Part shown: positions 11,341 to 21,172 of the stretch, one piece after another
Layout of the letters: each line of letters starts with the position of its first letter
How positions within the stretch are numbered: position 1 is the first letter of the stretch
DNA from: Nymphaea colorata
Lineage: Eukaryota; Streptophyta; Magnoliopsida; Nymphaeales; Nymphaeaceae
Direction: 5' to 3'
Assembly: GCF_008831285.2 (NCBI RefSeq)
Contig: NW_022205055.1
Span: 1 to 37,925 of the forward strand
Length of the DNA stretch: 37,925 nucleotides
Notes under the pieces: generated by a model
Told to the model about the DNA's origin: nothing
What the model saw: only the letters and a program-made list of their open reading frames with translations
Databases searched by the model: none
Program-made: the position numbers and the translations under genes

Positions 11341-12083
11341 ATGATATATTTTTACTTATCCATATCCCTGTATAACAAGTATTAAATAAACATCAATTAG
11401 ATGAGCTGCTCCACAACGCAAGCATCGAATAGATCAAGAAGCACGACAGGTTTTACCTTCGCTACTATCGCACCGTCATTGAGGCCAGGAAGCTCAACCA
11501 GGAAATCTACGGAGATCAAAAAACAAAGGGAAATCTAGAACTCAAAATCGAGCATCCGCTTCGCGTGGCCTGCTTCACCGATAGATTAAAAACCAGAAGA
11601 TCAGTGACTACCACATGACCTGGCTGGTGGGATTGCTGCACGACACCAAGGAGGACGATCTTATGGTCTACTCGGAGAGGATCGACGATGTGCTCAAGGA
11701 CCTGCTTCCGACCGAGAAAGAGAAGGTGATCAGCTACATCGACCAGCTGACTTCTGACGATTCGCTGAGCAAGGGGAAAAGAAGAGGGACCAGATAATAA
11801 AGATGGACACGCTGGAACTCATTCCCTGCTGGATCAGGATCTTCGACAAGTACGACAACTGCAGACGCTTCAGGAACAACGGGTCGGAAAGTCCAAGGCC
11901 GAAATCGACGGCTATTGCTCCATCGCATACCTCTGCTACCACAGGGGATGCGAACGGTTCGAAGAGATCCGCAAGAACATCCAGCCAGAGATAAAGAAGC
12001 TTTATGAGGAGATCTGCAATGAGCTGGGAGGCCTTGAGAAGATTCGCAAGATCGCAGACGACTATATAAACTAGTTCCAGTGA
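11341..12083 (+). CDS. MESH1/SpoT-like HD-domain phosphohydrolase
   Basis: Probable metal-dependent HD hydrolase. The MESH1/SpoT family hydrolyses (p)ppGpp and, in animals, NADPH. Seen in order: HPLRVACFTD (first metal-ligand His), then about 28 residues later LLHDTKED, which is the HDxxED signature kept in MESH1, then TSDDSLSKG...RDQIIKMDTL in place of the family's TDDKSLPK...ERK, and IRIFDKYDNCRRF matching the ADKLYNLRDL segment that carries the last ligand. The C-terminal 60 residues are helical and end YINEFQ, TGA 12081-12083. Three single-base corrections are needed near 11592 (A5 run), 11775 (GGGG/AAAA) and about 11868. The exact start is uncertain: ATG 11341 needs one more correction near 11385. 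Substrate is not shown by the sequence. It lies 4 nt after the previous gene. Confidence 0.6.
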
Positions 12084-12698
12084 TGGTTCAAACCACATGG
12101 TATAATATGAACAAATATTCAATTCTTTGCTCCTGAGAAATAACTCTCAGACTTCTTTTACTCTATTCCATTCTTTATCTTATGGCAACGTCTTTCCTTT
12201 TGTTGATGGCCGACGCAAGAAAGGACTTCTCTTTACTGAGGGGATCCACATGTCTTTTACATGTACGCTACGCATCAAGCTTCATGCTTCGCCGTCGATG
12301 GTCCTTCCCACAGCTGAGCTGTTTTGGTGATCTTAGTGATTATTTATTTTTGTGAAGATAGGCCATCTTTTTAGAAAAAAAAACACAAAACGTTCTTCGA
12401 AGAAATAGGAGAATTTCGGAGCTTTCCTTCTTCCCAAGACACACGAAAATCGTCATCATATTTTAGAAATATTTTTTTTTTTTATTTGACTTTTGAATGT
12501 TTTGCTGTCTGATCTTTCGAGGTTAGGATGCCAAAAAGTCACCAGCAGCCCAAACTGGAGAATTTGAATAAAAACAGGCCACGTCTTGGCAATCTCACGA
12601 CCGATCTAAACATCGATGGCAAAAAATAGGCGTATTTCAGAAGTGGAATTTCTCTTTAAGTGGTGTCCCACCACATTTTTTAATATTAATTAAGAACA
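12084..12698. other. Gene-poor stretch upstream of the tandem small-protein array
   Basis: No convincing gene in either strand with TGA-only stops. AT-rich with a T-run around 12472-12483. From about 12480 on it resembles, in diverged form, the DNA upstream of the third array copy (for example GATGGCAAAAAATAGG against AATGGCAAAGAATGGC, and CAGAAGTGGAATTTCT against AAGAAGTGGACTTTCT), so it is part of the duplicated unit. Confidence 0.5.
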
Positions 12699-13034
12699 AT
12701 GCTAAAATTAAGCACAAAGCTTCTGAAGGCCAACTACTTAGTGTATGTCCAGTAGCACCCCTAAAGTAGACCAGGAGAAAAACCGTCGCTTGTCACCCTC
12801 CAATACCTTTCTATTCAAGGAGAACATGTCAGATAGACGCTCAGAAATGGCGACCGGCGAGAGTTGCTAGATCCCAGACCTGGAGTGCCAATCCAAATTT
12901 CCGGCGCCATTGCCTTGAAAAATCCAAGGTTTGAAATGTTTGAAGATATAAGCTTTTATCATGAGCCTCAGAAGTCAACCCTGCTAATTACGATTTAACA
13001 TTACTCTCCTTATATTAGAGTCCGTCAATACTGA
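12699..13034 (+). CDS. Small tandem-family protein, copy 1
   Basis: An intact frame of 111 residues from ATG 12699 to TGA 13032-13034 with TAR as Glu. The N-terminus MLKLSTKLLKANYLV is Lys/Leu/Ser-rich without acids, like a mitochondrial presequence. The body has VPIQISG in the middle and ends LLITIEHYSPYIRVRQY. These match copy 3 (VISISGD; MNVTINYRPPSIMAYEY) and copy 2 (SKIDITGEG; LKIRMKYSPDSIRAYEY), and the N-terminal MLxxSTxLLKAxY is shared with copy 3. No known family recognised. The pattern of alternating hydrophobics suggests a small beta-rich domain. Conservation of frame and ends between copies 1 and 3, despite divergent sequence, argues that it is a real gene. Confidence 0.6.
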
Positions 13035-13162
13035 AGTAACTCATGATCTCAATCCCATCAATCATCTCTAATTAGCCATTTTCATACAAATGCCTCTTCC
13101 TTATTATGAAGGCCAAAATGAGTTGCTTTTTATGTGAATAATGAAAAGCTTAATTAAAATTG

Positions 13163-13460
13163 ATTGCAAATTTGACACGATTGCTCCATTAAGAGGGCCA
13201 CTCAGACTCCAGTTATGAAATCAGTTGGATCCCTGCTCGCCACTATCATATACGTTTCTGAAAACGGACAAGACTATATGAGTTTCCTCTTTGAAAACAA
13301 TCGCTAGCCTGTCTAGTTGCGAAATCCCCCAATTAGTTCAAAAATCGACATTACCGGCGAAGGCGTTGGATCGACAAGCTAGATTCACGATCCTTCAAGA
13401 CAGCGCTTGAAGATTCGGATGAAATATTCCCCTGATTCAATAAGAGCCTATGAATACTGA
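13163..13460 (+). pseudogene. Small tandem-family protein, copy 2, probably decayed
   Basis: The C-terminal 85 residues align with copies 1 and 3 (TQTPVMKSVGSLLAT against TQVPPLKPAGTLLAT; end IRAYEY against IMAYEY) and finish at TGA 13458-13460. The region equivalent to the start reads ATT instead of ATG at 13163, and the following NLTRLLH segment is in another frame from the body. The presequence-like end is therefore lost, unless two errors coincide. An internal ATG at 13215 could still give an 81-residue protein without targeting signal. Best read as a decayed or leaderless paralogue. Confidence 0.5.
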
Positions 13461-14099
13461 AAATTTTTGAGATATCAATCCCTTTATCATCTCCAATTGA
13501 AGCTTTTATGTAGACCCTCTTGCTTCAAAGAGACTAATAACCTTCTTCGGTTATTTAGGACAAATATAGTAATGTTTCTGTTATTTTTTACTTTGTGGCT
13601 TGCGTTTTAATGATTGCTGGTGGTATATGCAAGAAAAGCATTAGTATTTCAGAGAGGTCTCATGTTTCTTTTTTAATCATAGATTGTGCATTAAACTTTA
13701 TCCGATGTCGTCGATGGCTAAGCCGAAGCTCAAGCCGAGCTGCTTTGAAGATCTTCATCATTATCTTTGTCCTTTTTTTCCATAAAAAATGAAAAATATG
13801 TCCTTGAGTTAGGTTGAGGAGGAACATAAACTTTCCATCTTGTCTATCGCATAAATATCAATATTTTATTTTTGACCGTATTTTTTTTTACTTGAATGCT
13901 ATTGCAGCTTTCCTTGGCAAAAATATGATACCAAAAATTATTGTGCAGACCATGCATGCGCATTCCCATAAAAAAGAAACAAGTTTTCGGGATATTGCGA
14001 CCAATCCAACTTGGAATGGCAAAGAATGGCTGCATTTAAGAAGTGGACTTTCTTCTAAAGTGAAGTCAAACTTTACTTTTTATAATTAAATTAGGTACC

Positions 14100-14408
14100 A
14101 TGCTCAGATCTTCTACCAGACTTCTGAAAGCCAGCTACAGGGTGGCTGTAACACAGGTCCCACCCCTGAAACCGGCGGGGACTTTGCTGGCTACCATGAA
14201 ATACATAGATTAAAACCGAGGCCCAGTTACCGTTTTCCTGACTGAAAACGGAAGCTATCCCACGTTGGCGCCAGTACCCATGGCTAATGCAGTCATCTCT
14301 ATTAGCGGTGATACAGGATCAACGACTTTGGTTCACAACTCTTCAAAATAATACATGAACGTTACGATTAATTATCGGCCTCCCTCGATAATGGCCTATG
14401 AATACTGA
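14100..14408 (+). CDS. Small tandem-family protein, copy 3
   Basis: Intact 102-residue frame from ATG 14100 to TGA 14406-14408. N-terminus MLRSSTRLLKASYRVAV is Arg/Ser/Leu-rich without acidic residues, typical of a mitochondrial import signal (inference). The body reads PAGTLLATMKYIDENRGPVTVF, then an NGSYP turn, VISISGDTGSTT, and ends MNVTINYRPPSIMAYEY. Same family as copies 1 and 2 about 1 kb upstream. Function unknown. About 80 nt of upstream sequence is also related to that of copy 1, so promoter and gene were duplicated together. Confidence 0.6.
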
Positions 14409-14965
14409 AAAGATTCGTGATCTCCATCCCATAAATCATCATCAATTTTTCATTTTCATACAAATGCTTTTCCTCCCAAAGGAAGGCTCAGCTGAGTTGG
14501 ATTGTTTTACTTTTTATAAATAATGACTATACTTAATATTAAAAATCATTGTATATTAGCAAAGGACTAATCAATTATTGCACTCCTTTTATGTTCTGTT
14601 GGTGGTATGTATGGGACGCAAGAAGTAAGGCTTTCAAAGGAAATTGATCTTGAGTTATCTTCACTCGCCTCTTCTCAGTTCCTTTAAAAAAGCTATAGTA
14701 AGGTTTCTTTTGTTCATCTTTACTTTTGGGATTACGGTTTGATGCTTGCTGATGGCTGGTAATCGTATTTTATGCATCGGAAATCGTGCTTTACTGTCGA
14801 TGCTGAAGATATAAATGAAAAAGCAGGAATCGAGATTTCGAAGAAAAGATTTCAAGCTATCGGCACACATATGCCATTATCAGCCACAAAGGATAGGCTT
14901 GCTGTCATTCATCATCTAGGTTATACTGTTCAAAGCGTGCTTGATAGGCGACTGAGAGCATCAAT
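14409..14965. other. Gene-poor stretch downstream of the array
   Basis: No gene supported. It includes the third unit's 3' flank and a segment (about 14710-14800) that resembles 13580-13720 in diverged form (TTTACTTTTGGGATTACGG against TTTACTTTGTGGCTTGCG; CTGTCGATG against GTCGTCGATGG). An open frame at 14772-15044 on the plus strand lies opposite the small minus-strand gene and does not look like protein. Confidence 0.4.
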
Positions 14966-15172
14966 TCACTACACCTTTGTGGGTTTGGAGGCATTAGCCT
15001 GCATGTTATTAAATTTAAATAATAACAATCCTTAAACCTTATGAGTGATCCCACGCAATTTATCGTTCCGCTTAGCGTCGCCCACAGGCTGCTCACGCAT
15101 GAAGGCCTGGTGGGAACCGGCAGAGACTTCTTCATTCATCCGCATGTTCCTTGCATAGCTATAGTGATGCAT
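14966..15172 (-). CDS. Possible 55-residue basic protein with one 39-nt intron
   Basis: On the minus strand ATG 15172 opens MHHYSYARNMRMNEEV and continues through HQAFMREQPVGDAKRNDK to HK. Removing a 39-nt segment (14999-15037, GTTTAAGG...TGCAG) joins it in frame to ANASKPTKVE and TGA 14966-14968. The composition (polar, basic, no Cys) is protein-like. There is no known family, and a short gene like this could arise by chance, so confidence is limited. Confidence 0.35.
14999..15037 (-). other. Putative 39-nt intron in the 55-residue gene
   Basis: GT...AG ends, very AT-rich inside, with a TTTAATAAC branch-like element before TGCAG. Supported only by the frame join it makes. Confidence 0.35.
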
Positions 15173-15188
15173 ACAAGAAACATATATC

Positions 15189-16315
15189 ATGCAACTCTAT
15201 GACGCTTTGGATCCCGATGTTCTGAGTGGAAAATTAAATGCTTTGGCTAGGTTCTCGCATTCGGCTTTCTTGCCAAATGTGGTGCGACCTGCCTTTATGT
15301 GTACGAGAAAAAGCCAAAAAACTTCATATTAGCTCGCAATATTTTACGAGACCACTGGGATTGGAGAGCTCACCTTAGAGTAACTGATTGCTGCAAAGAA
15401 GAAGCATGACGAGAAGTTCGAAACAGAAGAGATAACTGCATTCTTTTGGCAAGTTGCAGACTTCTTGTTCCTGTCGACTCGAGGAACGACTGAGTATCTT
15501 GACCTTTCTCCTATTAATTTCTTTGCAGGATCGACGGTTATTACGGTTACAACTTCTTCCTCTCTAACTTCGGAAGGAAAAACAAACATAAGCTCTATCA
15601 CAATCCCAAGGACCAGTTCCACAGCGGAACCAAGACATTCGAAGCTGCTTTATCATCAGCTATGTTTACATTCGGTCTAATTTTGCTATAGATATCGTGC
15701 ATGCTTCCCACCTCAGATCTCTTCTAAAACGGAGCCATCAACTAAAAGGCTCTAAGCAAGCGGATCTAAGGAGTGAAGATAACTAACGATAAGATGATAT
15801 CCAGTGCCATCAAGATGCTGCTGGAATTGAATTAAACAAAAAGACTCAAACCTGCAGACATATTCAAGAATTAATAGTGGCTAAAGTTAAGAAAAGTCAT
15901 GTACTTTGCCAGCAAAACAGACTTTTTCACTTTTAGAAACTTTGAAGGCATTGTAGAATACGATAAAAAAACATCTATAGGAGAAGCATTGGACCAGAAT
16001 CTATGCATGCTTAGAGGAACTTTCATGAATGGCGTTTTTTAGGGAAGAGGAGTAAGGGAAGTCAAGGACTGCCTTTAGATCGGCATCTTCGTTGGAGGAT
16101 AACTCGTATAAGGAGAGTCAATCAAGAAAAACAGTTACATTGATATCGGTAAGTTTAAATAAGGCAAGATAATCCAAGGCACACGCATATTCCTCAACGT
16201 CGCAAATCTAACCAAGGACAGCAAGACATTGAATGGTTTTGTTGGGGATTTTCTCGAAGGATAGCCTAGATCAGGCAAAAGGATATTCACAGACGGTAGT
16301 GAGTAGAATTGTTGA
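15189..16315 (+). CDS. Pseudokinase-like domain fused to MORN-type repeats
   Basis: 363 residues, no frame breaks after one 35-nt intron is removed. The front ~190 residues follow the layout of a protein-kinase fold from the alphaC/hinge region on: a hinge-like IFYETTG then ELTLEELI, a helix EEITAFFWQVADFLF, then NFFLSNFG where active kinases have the DFG loop, then TFGLILLEISCML like the alphaF helix of kinases. There is no glycine loop, no HRD and the DFG Asp is Asn, so it would be catalytically dead. The C-terminal ~100 residues contain Gly-spaced repeats typical of MORN motifs (MNGVFEGRG, GKFKEGKIIQG). Likely a membrane- or scaffold-associated regulator (inference). The start ATG at 15189 gives the only frame that reaches the intron correctly. 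Confidence 0.55.
15494..15528 (+). other. 35-nt intron in pseudokinase-like gene
   Basis: Starts GTATCT, contains CCTATTAATTTC and ends TTTGCAG. Removal joins RGTTE to IDGYYGYN in one frame of exactly 364 codons. Confidence 0.75.
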
Positions 16316-16358
16316 TTTTTTATGTTGTCTTGATTGAAAATTAGGTTATTACTTACAA

Positions 16359-19300
16359 TCAAACGCTGCTATGCAATCCCGAAATCTCATTCCTGGCTTC
16401 ATACAGCAGAAGGTTCCACACGTAGCTTGATATCTCCACAAGCACTTATGTCTCTTCGTCGTCATAGAACAGCCATCGCTACTCACTTTACACAAGCTAA
16501 ATAATTATCTCTTTACCTCGTTGGCCAGCATGCGTGATAATCGGTCCTCTCTGATTTGCTCAACATAAGCTTATGATATCTTTGCGTTTCCGACTAGTGA
16601 TTCCTCTTTGTCTATGAGCAGACCACACACATAAGAGCACTGCTCGACCACCTTCTAGGCGCCTTTCCTTAGCTTTTACTATTTAGTGGCTTCGCTGAAC
16701 TTATGAGTGAAGCTTGAGCTTTTCTTCCAAGGGAACGGCTTGCCCCAAATGCCAAAAGGTCGCTCGTGGTCCATGAACTCATTCAAAGAGTCAAATAAGG
16801 CCTTATTATGAATGTGAAGAATGGTCTTCAAGAAGTTGATTCTGGCTTCTTCTTTATCAGGATCATCATAATACTCCTAAAACTCCAAAGTCGGCAACAG
16901 ACTTTGCTGGAACTTATCGAAAACTGTGATTGGTATGATGAGCGTAGGAGCCTATTCTTCCTATTAAGGGATATCGTAATCTGAATCATGCATGTATCTG
17001 AGCATCTCAAGAGCAGTGGGGCCCATCGGAGCATTCAAGTTCTACAGACAGCCTTTATTAGTTCCTAAATAAAGCAAATTTTACTTAGCAAGAATGCAGT
17101 GAAGCGTTTGAGATATTATTTGACTACATTTAGATTAGTCTTCACACCTTTTTTCTTTTTGGCTTGGTTCTTGACCCTATTCACATGCTCATTGATCGAT
17201 TTCATGATCTTGTTGTCCTTGCATGGCTCCTGGTAGAGCTATATGCAAAGATCAAGGAATATGAATTAGAAGATGTCTTCTTTGTCTTCACTGCAACAGT
17301 ATTTTAGCTTGTTTTAGAGCTGTTTGAACTTGTCAAGCTCGTTATTCTTGTTCGGAAGGAAAGAGTGGCCAACTTAGTTGTTGATGATCGATATCTATTC
17401 GTCAGAATACTCTTCTTCTAAAGATTTTTCAATTTATTCATAGTTTATGTGGTTTTCGATTTCTTCCTCAGGATCATGATCGTCTTATATTCCATAATGT
17501 TCACGCTTCATACGTAGGAGACGTTGTTTGATCTACTCCATCTATTGGGATCTATTTGCTTCCTCAGATTCATGATCAGCATGGTCAGAAAGATGCTATT
17601 TATCTGACGGTTGGAACTGTCCACTAAGTTCAAGGTGGGCCTAAGCAGAAGAAGATGACTTTTCATCCTACTCTTCTTCTTTCTTTTGAATCTTTGGCTC
17701 TACCTTTTAAGGTAATTTATGTTCCTCTTCATATTACACCTAACCGTATGATAGATCGGCATAGCTGGAGGAGTTTTGGCTTGAATGGTTTGACTTTTAC
17801 TTCTGGAGAAGCTTCTTATAGTCCACTCTTGGCTTCTTGAGGTAGGTTTCACTAAGACATTTCATCATCTTTTTGGTGCTGTTTTCATGGTCTTCGAAAT
17901 AACGCGAATTAACTGTTTTTTCGAGGACTCCTTTGGCCTAGTGATAGCCTTTCCAGATGTTCTTCTTAGCACGCTTGATCTCAGCTAATTCTTTTTTAGT
18001 CCATTTTTAAATTCTCTCCAGCTATCGAACGTATTCTGTTTATGTGATCTTCCCATTCTCCTTTTTCTACTAGAGGACAGCTATTTCCTTGTCTCTCTGG
18101 CGATCAAGTCCGATCTGTCGCTGTTTCAAAGCACTGGAAATTGTCTAAAGACTCAAAAGTTTTAAATCTTCATTCTACTCTGTGTATTCCTCTTTGAAAG
18201 ATGTGACTTCTTCTTGGATTTATTTCGATTCTTCTTCTTCATGCTCTTCATGGCGATGCTATTCTTCTTTGTAGTATTGATTGTTTTCATTTTCCTCTCT
18301 CTTCTATGAGTATTTTACCGTGAAATCATCATCCATTGCTGATTTCTTTTGATGCTCAACTGATAAATCCCCATGGAGATCTCTCTGTAAGTCATTTTTG
18401 CTTCTCTCTAGAAACCAATAAACCTAATTGAGGACAGTTTCGGTATCGGCTTCATCACTATGCATGTTTTTCTTTATGAACTCAAGCAAATATCCCCATT
18501 TCTATATCTCTTGCTTTTTCAGTTCCTGCAGTTTCATTCTTTAAAGCTGACTGCTTACAGTGGCTGGCCTTTCCATTTAAGAAGACATAAAAGCTCTCAG
18601 CTTATCGATGTTTTAGTTGCTTACTGCTTTCTATTATTCAACAACCTGAGCCTTTTAGGAGTGCTTTGGCTCAACATCCTTCAATTCCTATGTGAAATCA
18701 TGACGATCGAACAGTTGACGCATTTCGTTAGAAATAATGTCACGTATTTTTTTGGGGTTTTGAGGTTGGTAAGGGACGGTTTCGCTTTATTCCATCCTTT
18801 ATATGGAGGGCGGATGACGATCATCTGACTATGACCTTGCATCTCTTTCCTCTTCATTCATCAGTTGGATATAAGTCTATATGAGTTTGTTGGTTTCCTC
18901 TACAGCACTCCTGTTGACAGCTTCTCTTCGCTGATCCTGGCGTTTGGTCTTTTTTTAATAGAAGGCTATTTCTTCAATTAGATCAATCGAATGGTCAGTT
19001 TATATGCGTATTTTTCCTCTTTGTTTCGAATAATACGGCATTTCTTGTTCCTCTACTTCGCTTCTGAGGATGGAGTTTGTCATCGATTTCAAACTGTTCA
19101 ACTTCTCCACGATTTCTTCGCGTGAGGTGTTATCTCCATTCAATCCCCGTTCTGACTTGCATGACAGATTTTTCTTCTTGGTGTTTCTCTTGCGAGCTGT
19201 GGTATTGAGTGCAAGGCTAGGAGCTTGGTAGGGTGATTTGGTTTTGCTGTTGGTGATGCCAGAGAGCGATCGTTTGCTGAGTTAGTTGTTGACCATTTTA

Positions 19301-19865
19301 TGGATGATGTTTTTCAAGCTTTTATGAAACGCCGTCTTCTTCTACGATTTGCTCTCGATGGCAAGGGACTTTATCTATCGCGGTTCAACGATGGACTTGC
19401 GGTACGGTTCGTAGTCGTTTTTGAGAGTGCTGCGTTTTTTCTTAAAAGCATCCTGCTTGAAGGAAAGATCACCCTTCTTGAGGACGGTTGTATTTCCTTT
19501 TGGAAGCCTTCCCCGTGCAAATTAATTCACGCTTCTATTCGGAATGTTGATATCCATGGAGTTGCGTTTGCTTTTTTTCTTCCTGTCCTCAACAGGACGC
19601 AAATATTCCATTTCCTTGCTGTAAGTCTCCCGGTCGGTTTGCGCCAACTCGGGCGTCTTGGAGACCTGGCACGCGCAGATGTGGTTTTTGAGGTTGAGAA
19701 TATCGGAGTCTAGCTTTTTTCCTCGGATCATGCTTGATATTGGTAGTTATACTGGTTCACATCGGGCGCGGCGCCCCTAGCGTTGTTGATGTTGAATTCG
19801 ATGTTAATGCTGAGCGGATTGTGAGCGCCCGGTGCGCCTGGCTGGGAAGGATTGCCCTAGATCAT
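16359..19865 (-). CDS. Long charged protein with a conserved-looking folded C-terminus
   Basis: From ATG 19731 an uninterrupted frame of 1,110 residues reaches TGA 16359-16361 after two 20-nt introns are removed. An upstream ATG at 19865 opens a further 45 residues (MIEGNPSQPGAPGAH...) that would join with one base change near 19735. The first ~350 residues are Lys/Arg/Ser-rich and disordered. Residues ~350-850 are very rich in Glu and Lys, with coiled-coil runs such as RDKEIAVLEEKKENGKI and EMEEIKQRLLRMKREH, dozens of the Glu codons being TAA or TAG. The C-terminal ~230 residues look folded: TALEMLRYMHDSDY, NKALFDSLNEFMDHERPFG, PFPWKK, LVEISSYVWNLLLYE. Similar C-terminal modules occur in other ciliate proteins (recollection, unchecked). 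Function unknown. It ends 43 nt from the convergent pseudokinase gene. Confidence 0.7.
16497..16516 (-). other. 20-nt intron, second intron of the long charged protein gene
   Basis: Minus-strand GTAAAG...TTATTTAG. Splicing joins RMLANE to LVESEERWLFYDD; retention would shift the frame. Confidence 0.8.
17066..17085 (-). other. 20-nt intron, first intron of the long charged protein gene
   Basis: Minus-strand GTAAAA...TTATTTAG. Splicing joins FTAFLL to RTNKGCLENLNAP and keeps the total at a whole number of codons. Confidence 0.8.
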
Positions 19866-19913
19866 TGGCTGTTAGATAATATTATAGCCGCAGAGAATAT
19901 ACAGATATCAATA

Positions 19914-21038
19914 TCAATGCAAGGCACGTTGATACAACTTTCTGTAGTTTTGGGTGATCGGCGAAGCGTTGCCCAATATCTTAAAGATTTCCAGGATAGC
20001 CTTGTTTGCCTTTTTTTCCTGCCATTACTTGTTAGCCTTCACGATGTTATAAGCTCAGTCAGTGCCTCCTCGTAAAGCTCATTTCGCTGGTAGTAGTTGG
20101 CTGCATCGAATTTCAATTGGAGGTTATCTGGATCTTCCTAGAGTTTCGACTTCCACTGGGCCAGTTCATCATTCTCCTCCTTGGCCTTTTCAATTTCCTT
20201 GCACTTGTCGACCAAGTTTAGGTAAAGCTCGTTGAACTTAGTAAAAATCAGCTTACTTATGGCTTTGATGTGTAAAATTCCTCATTCTTTGCCATCACCT
20301 CCACGAGGGACTTCAAATGTGTTAGCTTTCCCACCTATCCGTAGATATAAGCGAGGAAGATGTTCCGAACGAATCCATATTCCTCTTTCGTGTTTGAAGT
20401 CTTCAGCTCTACCAGTATCTTCTCAGCAGTCGCCAAATCTTTACTCCTGATGGCTACTTGCGCCTCCTAGAGCTTGCTTAACACGTCGCTTTCCCCCTTA
20501 TCGAGCTTGTTGAGCCTATCCACAGACTAGAAGAATTTATCGATCATTTAGTCAGTCATATCACCTTGGATGGAGTCCAGTCCTCTTCCCCTGTAGCCCA
20601 GGAAGATGTGAGGAGTGGCTTTCACTTTGAAGAAATTCACCAGCTCTCCAAATTTATCGATATCGATGTTCACGAGCCGAACTTTGCCGTTCAACTGCTT
20701 CACCTTGGCCTACAGTCTTGGAGTTAGTCCCTTGGATGCCAAGTTCCAAGTGGCGAAGAAGTTGAGGACGACGGGAACCGTTGTAGCCTTGAGTATTCCG
20801 TTAAATCGTCAAGATGCTTGAGCTCCACAATATCTGAAACCTGTGTTTCATAGAAATCTTTTCCTTGGCGTTTGAGCTGCTCTAGCTTGTCATCCACTAT
20901 TATCTTGCTTTTATCTGAGAAATGGTTGGCAGCCCTGTGGGTAATGATGCCATATGATGCCCTACTGATGATGACTGGGGTAAATTTGGCTGCAAGCTTG
21001 CAGAAAAGCGGCCCTTGGCTCAATATCTTGGTCAGCAT
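19914..21038 (-). CDS. CnoX/YbbN-like thioredoxin-TPR protein lacking the CxxC motif
   Basis: About 368 residues. N-terminus MLTKILSQGPLFCKLAAKF then Arg/Ser-rich, no acids for 35 residues, fits a mitochondrial presequence. A thioredoxin fold follows: VPVVLNFFATW, then NLASKGLTPRL where thioredoxins have WCGPCK, then GKVRLVNIDIDKFGELVNFFKVKATPHIFL. The active cysteines are absent. After two TPR-like helix pairs the C-terminus (LYEEALTELI...NKEWQEKKANKAILEIFKILG...YRKLY) matches the TPR-19/20 tail of bacterial CnoX (YbbN), a co-chaperone that hands clients to DnaK and GroEL. So a mitochondrial chaperedoxin acting as holdase is the best inference. One 20-nt intron (20237-20256). One-base corrections near 20775 and 20048. 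The TAG in PRLE falls on the conserved Glu of the thioredoxin helix. Confidence 0.75.
20237..20256 (-). other. 20-nt intron in the CnoX-like gene
   Basis: Minus-strand GTAAGC...TACTAAG. Removal joins YTSKPE to FNELYLNLVDKC. Confidence 0.8.
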
Positions 21039-21172
21039 TGGATATATTTTAAATATGGCTATTCACTACCCTCACATTACATATGAAGATACCAAGACCT
21101 AACAAAATCTTTGATAATTAAATCATAGAATGGATGATAGTATAGGCATATCTAATATCTTCATTATTTAAT

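Larger units (their letters stand above)
12480..14580 (+). repeat. Diverged tandem array of three gene units
   Basis: Three units each hold a small gene and matching flanks. After the stop, all three carry a related segment: ...TCATGATCTCAATCCC, ...TCGTGATCTCCATCCC, ...GAGATATCAATCCC. This is followed, in units 1 and 3, by TTTTCATACAAATGC and in all by a TTTTTA/TTTTTACTT-like stretch. Similarity is moderate, implying old duplications. Confidence 0.6.
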
